A stretch of 8,703 nucleotides of DNA from Methylobacterium sp. (GTDB lineage Bacteria; Pseudomonadota; Alphaproteobacteria; Rhizobiales; Beijerinckiaceae): the NCBI GenBank assembly GCA_021154065.1, contig JAJKJG010000273.1, positions 1 through 8,703 of the forward strand, read 5' to 3'. A program made the translations under genes and the position numbers. A model generated the notes under the pieces. It worked only from the letters and a program-made list of their open reading frames with translations. It was not told where the DNA came from and ran no database searches. This document shows, piece by piece, positions 1-5,374 of this stretch; positions within the stretch are counted from its first letter, which is position 1; the number at the start of each line of letters is the position of its first letter.

Positions 1-681
1 GACCGTCTCGAACAGCTTCGTCAGCTCGCGGGCGACGACGGCGGGCCGCTCGCCGAGGATCTCGGCGGCGTCGGCGAGCATCTCGGGCAGGCGGTGCGGC
101 GCCTCGTAGAGGATCAGCGTGCCCGGGATGCCGGCGATCGCCTGGAGCCGCGTCCGGCGCGCGCCGCTCTTTGCCGGCAGGAACCCCTCGAAGAAGAAAC
201 GGTCGGTCGGCAGGCCCGAGACGACGAGCGCTGTCAGCATCGCGGAAGGGCCGGGGATCGGGGTCACCGGCAGCCCGGCCGCGATCGCCGCCTGAACGAG
301 CCTGTAGCCCGGGTCCGAGACGAGCGGCGTGCCGGCGTCCGAGACGAGCGCCAGCGCCTCGCCCTCGCGGAGGCGGTGGATCATTCGCTCGCGCACGGCC
401 TCGCTCGAATGGTCGTTGTAGGTCAGGAGCGGCGTCGTGATGCCGTAATGGGCAAGGAGCCGCTTCGTGATCCGCGTGTCCTCGGCGAGCACCGCCGCCG
501 CCGCGGCGAGCACGCTCAACGCCCGGAAGGTGACGTCGCGCAGATTGCCGATCGGCGTCGCCACGACGTAAAGGCCGGCGGGAAGCGGCTCGGCCTCGGC
601 CGCGAGGCCGAAGGCGGTAAACACGCCGGCGCCCGTGCGCGGCTCCCTGCGGCCGGCGCGGCTGTCGATTCTGTCGCTCAT
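1..681 (-). CDS. rsmI: RsmI, 16S rRNA (cytidine-2'-O)-methyltransferase, C-terminus cut by window edge
   Basis: This family uses S-adenosylmethionine to methylate the 2'-OH of C1402 in 16S rRNA, in the decoding centre of the small ribosomal subunit. Reading the minus strand from the ATG at 681 gives 227 uninterrupted codons to the window edge. Family signatures are visible in order: VATPIGNLRDVT (about residues 40-51), AEDTR (66-70), SDAGTPLVSDPG (114-125), and PIPGPSA (141-147). Members are usually about 280-320 residues, so roughly the last 60-90 residues lie outside. An N-terminal extension of about 35 residues precedes the conserved core, which I recall as common in alphaproteobacterial members. 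No clear Shine-Dalgarno sequence precedes this ATG, so the exact start is less certain than the identity. The gene is divergent from the lipoprotein gene at 841, matching E. coli yraL/yraM. Confidence 0.95.
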   Translation of the reverse strand, partial: MSDRIDSRAGRREPRTGAGVFTAFGLAAEAEPLPAGLYVVATPIGNLRDVTFRALSVLAAAAAVLAEDTRITKRLLAHYGITTPLLTYNDHSSEAVRERMIHRLREGEALALVSDAGTPLVSDPGYRLVQAAIAAGLPVTPIPGPSAMLTALVVSGLPTDRFFFEGFLPAKSGARRTRLQAIAGIPGTLILYEAPHRLPEMLADAAEILGERPAVVARELTKLFETV

Positions 682-691
682 GGCAAAGAGT

Positions 692-777
692 TTGACATGG
701 GTACAACCCGGCTTGAACCCATTCCGCCGCGCCGGGCGGCGGTTTAGGCTAAAGCTTTAAGCCGATCCCGCCATAAT
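692..777 (+). promoter_or_regulatory. Divergent intergenic region, possible weak promoter elements
   Basis: The 159-base gap between rsmI and the lipoprotein gene must carry both promoters. A perfect TTGACA lies at 692-697 on the plus strand, but no good -10 follows at 16-18 bases. A CATAAT that could serve as a -10 lies at 772-777, about 60 bases before the lipoprotein ATG, but it lacks a convincing -35. A 10-base palindrome TAAAGCTTTA is at 750-759. I can point to candidate parts but cannot assemble a complete promoter for either direction. Confidence 0.25.
724..742. promoter_or_regulatory. GC-rich stem-loop in the rsmI/lipoprotein divergent gap
   Basis: CCGCCGC at 724-730 and GCGGCGG at 736-742 form a perfect 7-bp stem around a 5-base loop. 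It sits midway between the divergent genes, so it would be in the 5' leader of one of them or act as a DNA site. Short GC palindromes are frequent at this base composition, so function is uncertain. Confidence 0.3.
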
Positions 778-840
778 TTCTCGACGTTTTCAGGTTTCGG
801 TTGCGGCGCGGCGGCTGAATCGAGAGGCCGGAGAGGCTAC

Positions 841-2058
841 ATGGGGTTTTTGGTTGAGCGCGGACGCCTTTTCGGGCTCGCGACGCTCGCCGCGGCGCTT
901 TCGCTCGGCGGCTGCCTCGGCGGCGGCCCGTCGGGCGGCGACGGACCCGTCGCCCAGGCCCCGGCCACGTCCGCCCCGGTCGACGCGCCGAACGGCAACA
1001 CCGGCTCGATCGGATCGGGCTCGGTCAAGGTCGCGCTGATCCTGCCGCTGACTGGGCAAGGCCAGGGCGCCGTCGCCGCGACCTCGCTGCGCAACGCCGC
1101 CGATCTTGCCGTCGGCGAGTTCCAGAACGCCGACGTCGCGATCCTGGTGAAGGACGACCGCGGCACCGCCGAAGGTGCGCGCCAGGCCGCCGAGGAGGCG
1201 ATCGCGGAGGGCGCCGAGCTCATCGTCGGGCCGCTCTTCGCCCCCGCCGTGCAGGCGGCCGGGCAAGTCGCCAAGCAGGCCGGCAAGCCCGTCATCGCCT
1301 TCTCGACCGATGCCACGGTCGCGAGCCGGGGCGTCTATCTCCTCTCCTTCCTGGCCCAGGAGGAGGTCGACCGCATCATCGCCTACGCGTCGGCGCAGGG
1401 GCGGCGGTCCTTCGCGGCGCTGATCCCCGAGAACACCTACGGCAACGTCGTCGAGGCGCAGTTCCGCGAGGCCGCGGCACGGCGCGGCGCCCGCGTCGTC
1501 GCGATGGAGCGCTACGCCGCCGGCCAGGCGCAGGCCGCGGTGCAGCGGATCGCGCCGCTGATCGTCGGACCGAGCGCCCAGGCCGACGCCATCTTCTTGC
1601 CCGACAACGCCGAGGGCCTGCCCGGCGTCGCCCAGGCGCTGGCCGAGGCGCGTTTCGACCCGCAGAAGGTGAAGCCGCTCGGCACCGGGGTGTGGAACGA
1701 TCCGCGCATCTTCAAGACGCCGGCGCTGCAGAGCGGCTGGTTCGCGGCGCCCGACTCCGCCGGCTTCAACGCCTTCGCGGCGCGCTACCGGACGCGGTTC
1801 AACGCCGATCCGACCCGCATCGCGACGCTCTCCTACGACGCCGTCTCGCTCGCCGCGGCCCTCGTGCGCACGCAAGGCTCGCAGCGTTTCGCCGAGCCGG
1901 TGCTGACGAACCCGTCCGGCTTCTCGGGCGCCGACGGGGTGTTCCGGTTCAAGCCCGACGGGACGAACGACCGGGCGCTCGCGGTGCTCGAGATCCGCAA
2001 CGGCGCGACCGCAACCGTCAGCCCCGCCCCGAAGGCGCTGTCGCCGTCGGGGACCTGA
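841..2058 (+). CDS. LppC/LpoA-type lipoprotein, penicillin-binding protein activator family (periplasmic-binding fold)
   Basis: The 405-residue product begins with a lipoprotein signal peptide: basic residues (R7, R9), a hydrophobic stretch at about 10-22, and a lipobox ending at C25 (LGGC). The mature protein should therefore be lipid-anchored. A Gly/Pro/Ala-rich linker to about residue 57 leads into a type 1 periplasmic-binding fold starting near VKVALILPLTGQG. The segments EGAELIVGPLFAP, KPVIAFSTDA, LIPENTYG and LSYDAVSLAAALV are typical of this fold. In E. coli the homologue LpoA activates PBP1A in peptidoglycan synthesis; that role here is inferred from family and synteny. The E. coli N-terminal TPR-like domain is absent, as in most alphaproteobacterial members as I recall. 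The ATG at 841 has GGAGAGG at 830-836. The gene converges on the aldolase gene. A branched-chain amino acid binding protein is the main alternative, but no transporter genes adjoin it. Confidence 0.82.
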   Translation: MGFLVERGRLFGLATLAAALSLGGCLGGGPSGGDGPVAQAPATSAPVDAPNGNTGSIGSGSVKVALILPLTGQGQGAVAATSLRNAADLAVGEFQNADVAILVKDDRGTAEGARQAAEEAIAEGAELIVGPLFAPAVQAAGQVAKQAGKPVIAFSTDATVASRGVYLLSFLAQEEVDRIIAYASAQGRRSFAALIPENTYGNVVEAQFREAAARRGARVVAMERYAAGQAQAAVQRIAPLIVGPSAQADAIFLPDNAEGLPGVAQALAEARFDPQKVKPLGTGVWNDPRIFKTPALQSGWFAAPDSAGFNAFAARYRTRFNADPTRIATLSYDAVSLAAALVRTQGSQRFAEPVLTNPSGFSGADGVFRFKPDGTNDRALAVLEIRNGATATVSPAPKALSPSGT

Positions 2059-2061
2059 TTC

Positions 2062-2079
2062 CCTCGCCCTCAGGCGAGG
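2062..2079. terminator. Hairpin in convergent gap, probable bidirectional terminator
   Basis: CCTCGCC at 2062-2068 and GGCGAGG at 2073-2079 form a perfect 7-bp stem with a CTCA loop. It fills most of the 23-base gap between two convergent stop codons (2056-2058 and 2082-2084). There is no clear T-tract on either side, so it could be a structure that stabilises mRNA 3' ends or a non-canonical intrinsic terminator. Confidence 0.55.
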
Positions 2080-2081
2080 CC

Positions 2082-3158
2082 CTACTCGGCCGCCTCTCGC
2101 CGCGCCGCGGAGCCGGCAGCCGCGAGGAAACGCTCGATCTCTCCCTCGGTCGTTGCGAAGGCGGTGACGAGGCGGACCAGGATCTCGTCCGGACGCACGG
2201 TCTCGCCGGCCGGCAGGCTGAGCTCGGACCAGGGGTGATAGTTGGCGCCGGCGGCCTTGAGCTTCGCATCGAGCGCCCGCGGGATGATCGCGAAGACCTC
2301 GTTCGCCTCGCTCGGCCAGGCAAGACGCACGCCCGCAATCGCGCTCAGCCCCCGGCTCAGGCGCGCCGCCATGGCGTTGGCGTGGCGGGCATTGGCGAGC
2401 CAGTGGTCGTTTTCGAAATAGCCCTCGAGCTGCGCCGAAAGCAGGCGCCCCTTCGAGAGCAGATGCCCGCCGCGCTTACGCCGATAGCCGAGGGTCTCGG
2501 CGAGCGCCGGATCGAAGACCACGATCGCCTCGGCCGCGAGGCAGCCATTCTTGGTCGCGCCGAAGGTCAGGATGTCGACGCCGCATTTCCACGTCATCTC
2601 GGCCGGCGTGCAGCCCAGGGCGACGAGGGCGTTCGCGAAACGCGCCCCGTCCATGTGCACCTTGAGGCCGTTCCGGTGCGCGACCTCCGACAGCGCCGCG
2701 ATCTCCGCCGGAGCGTAGACGAGCCCGGATTCCGTCGCCTGCGAGATCGAGAGCCCGCTCGCCGGCATCTGCTTGACGCGTGGCGGCAGGCCCGCGAGGA
2801 ACGTCTCGAGCGTCGCCGGCGCGATCTTGGCGCCGACGCCCGGCAACCCGGCCATCTTGGCGCCATGCATGTAGAACTCGGGCGCGCCGCACTCGTCGTC
2901 GATGACGTGCGCCTCGACGTGCGAGACCGCAAGCCCGTAGGGCGGCACGATCGCCGACAGCGCCAGCGCGTTGGCGCCGGTCCCGGTCGCGGCGAGGAAG
3001 GTCTGAACCTCGCGCTCGAACAGCGCGCAGAAGCGCTTCTCGACCCGGGCGGTGATCTCGTCCGCCCCATAAGCCGGAAGCGGGCCATTGTTGGCGCGCA
3101 CGAGCGCTTCGAGGACGGGGGCGCTCGCGCCCATGATGTTGTCGCTGGCGAAGTTCAT
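2082..3158 (-). CDS. Low-specificity L-threonine aldolase (PLP-dependent)
   Basis: This cytosolic fold-type I PLP enzyme family cleaves L-threonine or L-allo-threonine to glycine and acetaldehyde, and acts on related beta-hydroxy amino acids. The 358-residue product starts NFASDN, as family members do. It contains YGADEITARVE (30-40), the glycine-rich cofactor-binding stretch ATGTGANALAL (57-67), HMDGAR (168-173) with the Asp expected to contact the PLP ring nitrogen, and TFGATKNG (198-205), in which K203 is the expected Schiff-base lysine. The TKNG form resembles the Pseudomonas-type aldolase rather than E. coli LtaE. The start at 3158 is preferred over an in-frame start at 3194 because GGAGGT lies six bases upstream and the homologous region begins here. 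The gene lies 84 bases downstream of the SCO1 gene on the same strand and may be partly cotranscribed. No pathway partner adjoins it. Confidence 0.92.
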   Translation of the reverse strand: MNFASDNIMGASAPVLEALVRANNGPLPAYGADEITARVEKRFCALFEREVQTFLAATGTGANALALSAIVPPYGLAVSHVEAHVIDDECGAPEFYMHGAKMAGLPGVGAKIAPATLETFLAGLPPRVKQMPASGLSISQATESGLVYAPAEIAALSEVAHRNGLKVHMDGARFANALVALGCTPAEMTWKCGVDILTFGATKNGCLAAEAIVVFDPALAETLGYRRKRGGHLLSKGRLLSAQLEGYFENDHWLANARHANAMAARLSRGLSAIAGVRLAWPSEANEVFAIIPRALDAKLKAAGANYHPWSELSLPAGETVRPDEILVRLVTAFATTEGEIERFLAAAGSAARREAAE

Positions 3159-3164
3159 CCGGTC

Positions 3165-3170
3165 ACCTCC
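3165..3170 (-). promoter_or_regulatory. Shine-Dalgarno sequence that fixes the threonine aldolase start
   Basis: The minus strand reads GGAGGT at 3170-3165, six bases before the ATG at 3158. It is the strongest ribosome binding site in the window. It lies downstream of the alternative in-frame start at 3194, which makes the longer form unlikely. Confidence 0.8.
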
Positions 3171-3200
3171 CGCCTGGCGCGCGCGCGCCGACACCCACAG

Positions 3201-3223
3201 CCCCGGCCCGGGGTTGTCAACCC
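3201..3223. promoter_or_regulatory. Two adjoining palindromes between SCO1 and threonine aldolase genes
   Basis: CCCCGGCCCGGGG at 3201-3213 and GGGTTGTCAACCC at 3211-3223 are each perfect 13-base palindromes around a central base, and they overlap by three bases. On the minus strand the second one contains TTGACA (3220-3215), a perfect -35 hexamer pointing at the aldolase gene. No good -10 follows at 15-19 bases. The pair could be an operator, a promoter part, or the 3' end structure of the SCO1 transcript. Confidence 0.35.
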
Positions 3224-3242
3224 GTCGGCGGCTTTGCGGCGC

Positions 3243-3842
3243 TCACAGCCGGCGCAGCAGGTCCTGCGCCGCCTCGGCCGGCGGCCGGTTGAGGTTGAAC
3301 GAGCCGACGAACCCGCCGTCCTTGTCCATCAGATACACGAGCGCCGTGTGCTCCATGGTGTAGTCGCCGTCCTTGAGCGGGACCTTGCGGGCGAAGGCCC
3401 GATAGGCCCGCACCGCCGCCTGGACCGCCTCCGGATCGCCGGTCAGCCCGACGATGCGGTCATCGAAGCTCGCGACGTAGCTCTTCAGCGCCTCCGGCGT
3501 ATCGCGCTCGGGGTCGACCGTGATGAACAGCGCGCGCAGCCGGCGTCCCTTCTCGCCCGTCGCCCGCAGCACCTCGGAGAGCTCGAACAGCTTCGTCGGG
3601 CAGATGTCCGGGCAGCGGGTGAAGCCGAAGAAGACGAGGTGCGGCGCGCCGAGGAAATCCCGGTCCGTCACCTTGCGCCCATTCTGGTCGACGAGCGCGA
3701 ACGGCCCGCCGACATTCGCAGCGCCCGCCGGGCGCGAGGCCGGCGCGAGCGTCAGGACGGCGGCGACGCCGAGCGCCGCGAGACCGACCAGGAAGGCCGC
3801 GAGCGGCACCGCAAGCCGCCGCAGCCGATCGGAGGAGGGCAT
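3243..3842 (-). CDS. SCO1/SenC/PrrC family copper chaperone, membrane-anchored
   Basis: SCO proteins bind copper at the outer face of the cytoplasmic membrane and help assemble the CuA centre of cytochrome c oxidase; some also act as thiol-disulfide reductases. The 199-residue product has one N-terminal membrane segment at about residues 10-32 and a thioredoxin-like domain after it. FFGFTRCPDICP carries the paired cysteines C77 and C81, and MEHTALVYLMD carries the third copper ligand H165. ALFITVDPERDTPEALKSY (about 104-122) is another family signature. The length matches the family. The ATG at 3842 is chosen because the membrane anchor starts just after it and AGGGA lies a few bases upstream, in the 11-base gap after the small membrane protein gene. 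No oxidase genes are in view, so its client is inferred from the family. Confidence 0.93.
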   Translation of the reverse strand: MPSSDRLRRLAVPLAAFLVGLAALGVAAVLTLAPASRPAGAANVGGPFALVDQNGRKVTDRDFLGAPHLVFFGFTRCPDICPTKLFELSEVLRATGEKGRRLRALFITVDPERDTPEALKSYVASFDDRIVGLTGDPEAVQAAVRAYRAFARKVPLKDGDYTMEHTALVYLMDKDGGFVGSFNLNRPPAEAAQDLLRRL

Positions 3843-3853
3843 CCTCGGTCCCT

Positions 3854-4039
3854 TCAGAAGCACCAGGCGAGCGCCGCGACCGCGAAGTCGGTGAACACCG
3901 CCGCGCCGTGACGCCACCACAGCAGGGAGCCTGCGGCGACGAACGCCAGGCCCGCCCCGACGAGGAGCAGCGGCGCGAGCCGCGCCGGGCGCGGCGCGGC
4001 GTCGGTCTTGGCGGCAGGATCGGCGAGGTCGAGCGGCAT
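3854..4039 (-). CDS. Small membrane protein of unknown function, cotranscribed with SCO1
   Basis: The predicted product is 61 residues. A polar N-terminus with several Asp and Pro (about 1-20) is followed by a hydrophobic segment at about 21-41, the tight polar turn WWRHG (41-45), and a second hydrophobic stretch, AAVFTDFAVAALAWCF, running to the C-terminus. This suggests a helical hairpin or one full helix plus a re-entrant tail. I do not recognise a named family. The stop codon is 11 bases before the SCO1 start, so the two are very likely one operon and this protein may work beside SCO1 in the membrane. The ATG at 4039 has no Shine-Dalgarno sequence, but a good promoter ends only six bases upstream, so translation may be leaderless. 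An in-frame reading continues further upstream, but that would extend through the promoter and lacks a ribosome binding site. Confidence 0.62.
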   Translation of the reverse strand: MPLDLADPAAKTDAAPRPARLAPLLLVGAGLAFVAAGSLLWWRHGAAVFTDFAVAALAWCF

Positions 4040-4045
4040 CGCCGC

Positions 4046-4074
4046 AATATAGGCGCGTCGGGACGGCGGGCCAA
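4046..4074 (-). promoter_or_regulatory. Sigma-70-like promoter for the small membrane protein-SCO1 operon
   Basis: The minus strand reads TTGGCC (4074-4069), a 17-base spacer, and TATATT (4051-4046). The -10 matches five of six consensus bases, and the -35 keeps TTG. Six bases separate the -10 from the ATG at 4039, so the expected transcription start falls on or within a base or two of the start codon. This predicts a leaderless or nearly leaderless mRNA. Confidence 0.55.
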
Positions 4075-4092
4075 ATCGATCCGCCGCCTCTG

Positions 4093-4120
4093 TTGCCGCC
4101 CGGGCGGCTTCCGGTATTCT
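4093..4120 (+). promoter_or_regulatory. Sigma-70-like promoter for the ABC transporter operon, with palindrome in the spacer
   Basis: TTGCCG at 4093-4098 and TATTCT at 4115-4120 are separated by 16 bases. Each hexamer matches four of six consensus bases. Transcription would begin near 4127, giving a leader of about 68 bases before the ATPase ATG at 4195. A perfect 14-base palindrome, GCCGCCCGGGCGGC, covers 4095-4108, over the -35 and spacer, where a repressor or activator could bind. The divergent promoter lies 18 bases away. Confidence 0.45.
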
Positions 4121-4194
4121 GCATGCCGGGAGCGAACCGGCGTCGGACACGGCCCTCGAAAGAGGCCGGCTGCGCCATCATCGACGCCGGGCGG

Positions 4195-5253
4195 ATGGCA
4201 AGTCTCGACCTCAACGGAATCGCGAAGAGCTATGACGGCCAGCGGGCGGTCGACGGCATCGACCTGCACATCCCGGACGGCGCGCTCGCCTGCCTGCTCG
4301 GCCCGTCCGGCTGCGGCAAGACGACGACGCTGCGCCTGATCGCCGGCTTCATGAGCCCCGACGCGGGCGAGATTCGGGTCGGCGGCGAGGTGCTCTCCTC
4401 CCCGGCACGCACGATGCCGCCGGAGGCCCGGCGGATGTCGATGGTGTTCCAGAGCTACGCGCTCTGGCCGCACATGACGGTGGCCCGCAACGTCGCCTAC
4501 GGGCTCGAGCTGCGCGGCATGGCGCGCGAGGACATCCGGCGGCGGGTCGACTCGATCCTCGCCGTGACCCGCATCGGGGCGCTGGCGGGGCGCTATCCGG
4601 GCGAGCTTTCCGGCGGCCAGCAGCAGCGGGCGGCGCTCGCCCGGGCGCTCGCCGTGGAGCCGCAGACGCTGCTCCTCGACGAGCCGTTGTCGAACCTCGA
4701 CGCCAACCTGCGCGAGGAGATGCGCTTCGAGATCCGGCGCCTGCATCAGGAGTACAAATACACCACCGTCTACGTCACCCACGACCAGGCCGAGGCGATG
4801 ACGGCGGCCGACCTGATCGTGGTCATGAACGGCGGCAGGATCGAGCAGGTCGGCTCGCCCGAGGAGGTCTACCGGCACCCGCGCTCGCGCTTCGTCGCCG
4901 GCTTCATCGGCGGCGCGAACATCCTCGAGGGCCGGGCGCTCGCCCGCGACACGGTCGCGGTCGACGGGATGGTGCTGCGCTGTGCCGAGGGCGAGGCCGG
5001 GAGCGGCACGACCGCGGTGTCGATCCGCCTCCACGACGTTCGCCTCGCCGACGCGCCGTTCACGGCCGAGACCAACGCCGCGCAAGGGACCGTGGCGCGC
5101 CAGATCTATCTCGGCGGCTACCGGGATTACCTCGTCGCGCTTCCCGGCGGGCTGCAGCTCCGGGCGACGGCGCCGATGGCGCTCGACCTCGCCGCCGGCG
5201 CGCCGATCTACGTCTATCTTCCGCCCGAGCACTGCCGGGCGCTGGCAAGCTAA
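4195..5253 (+). CDS. ABC importer ATPase, FbpC/PotA-like (CUT1/ferric/spermidine superfamily)
   Basis: This is the cytoplasmic ATP-hydrolysing subunit that powers the importer encoded downstream. The 352-residue product shows the complete catalytic set: Walker A GPSGCGKT (36-43), Q-loop Gln86 in MVFQSYALWPHMTV, signature LSGGQQQR (138-145), Walker B LLLDEP (159-164), D-loop SNLDA, and the switch His196 in VTHDQAEAM. A C-terminal TOBE-like regulatory region (about 275-345, with RQIYLGGYRDYLVAL) places it with FbpC, PotA and similar ATPases. The start at 4195 fits the family N-terminus; the upstream TTG at 4093 lies in the promoter and would add an unrelated 34-residue leader. No strong ribosome binding site is seen. 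The gene is first in the cassette, and its TAA directly adjoins a palindromic repeat. Substrate cannot be read from this subunit. Confidence 0.93.
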   Translation: MASLDLNGIAKSYDGQRAVDGIDLHIPDGALACLLGPSGCGKTTTLRLIAGFMSPDAGEIRVGGEVLSSPARTMPPEARRMSMVFQSYALWPHMTVARNVAYGLELRGMAREDIRRRVDSILAVTRIGALAGRYPGELSGGQQQRAALARALAVEPQTLLLDEPLSNLDANLREEMRFEIRRLHQEYKYTTVYVTHDQAEAMTAADLIVVMNGGRIEQVGSPEEVYRHPRSRFVAGFIGGANILEGRALARDTVAVDGMVLRCAEGEAGSGTTAVSIRLHDVRLADAPFTAETNAAQGTVARQIYLGGYRDYLVALPGGLQLRATAPMALDLAAGAPIYVYLPPEHCRALAS

Positions 5254-5353
5254 AGCATGATCCCGAAAAGTGGCTGCCGGTTTTCGGAAAAGATCATGCT
5301 CAAACAAAGAGGTAGAGCGGGATGACGACTCGAAGAGAAGTCATCGCGCTCTA
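5254..5353. repeat. Bipartite palindromic intergenic element (two tandem stem-loops)
   Basis: The first half (5254-5300) pairs AGCATGATC (5254-5262) with GATCATGCT (5292-5300), continued by CCGAAAA (5263-5269) with TTTTCGG (5281-5287) and an unpaired AAAA on the right arm. After a 12-base linker, the second half (5313-5353) pairs TAGAGCG (5313-5319) with CGCTCTA (5347-5353), then after one mismatch GATGAC (5321-5326) with GTCATC (5340-5345). I recognise this wording from memory as a dispersed element common in Hyphomicrobiales genomes. It begins immediately after the ATPase stop codon and ends 21 bases before the binding-protein start, so it would be transcribed inside the operon. Such structures can affect mRNA stability or act as partial terminators. 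Confidence 0.8.
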
Positions 5354-5374
5354 GGACACCCGAGAGGAAACCCG

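Noticed and set aside
790..1875. A 361-codon minus-strand frame opposite the lipoprotein gene.
   Set aside because: No domain signature; the plus strand encodes a lipobox and a periplasmic-binding fold in the same place.
1692..3911. A 739-codon open frame on the plus strand across the lipoprotein end, the aldolase and part of SCO1.
   Set aside because: It runs antisense to two real enzymes with visible catalytic residues, and its composition is typical of a GC-bias shadow.
4093..4194. An upstream TTG start at 4093 for the ABC ATPase, adding 34 residues.
   Set aside because: The added residues do not resemble the family N-terminus, and the TTG coincides with the likely -35 hexamer.
3843..4214. 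An N-terminal extension of SCO1 starting near 4214.
   Set aside because: It would run through the promoter region and the small membrane protein gene in another frame. The ATG at 3842 directly precedes the membrane anchor and has a suitable ribosome binding site.
3460..5307. A 615-codon open frame on the minus strand opposite the ABC ATPase and across the divergent promoter.
   Set aside because: It is low-complexity Arg/Ala/Gly/Asp sequence, it overlaps two well-supported genes in other frames, and it has no recognisable motif.
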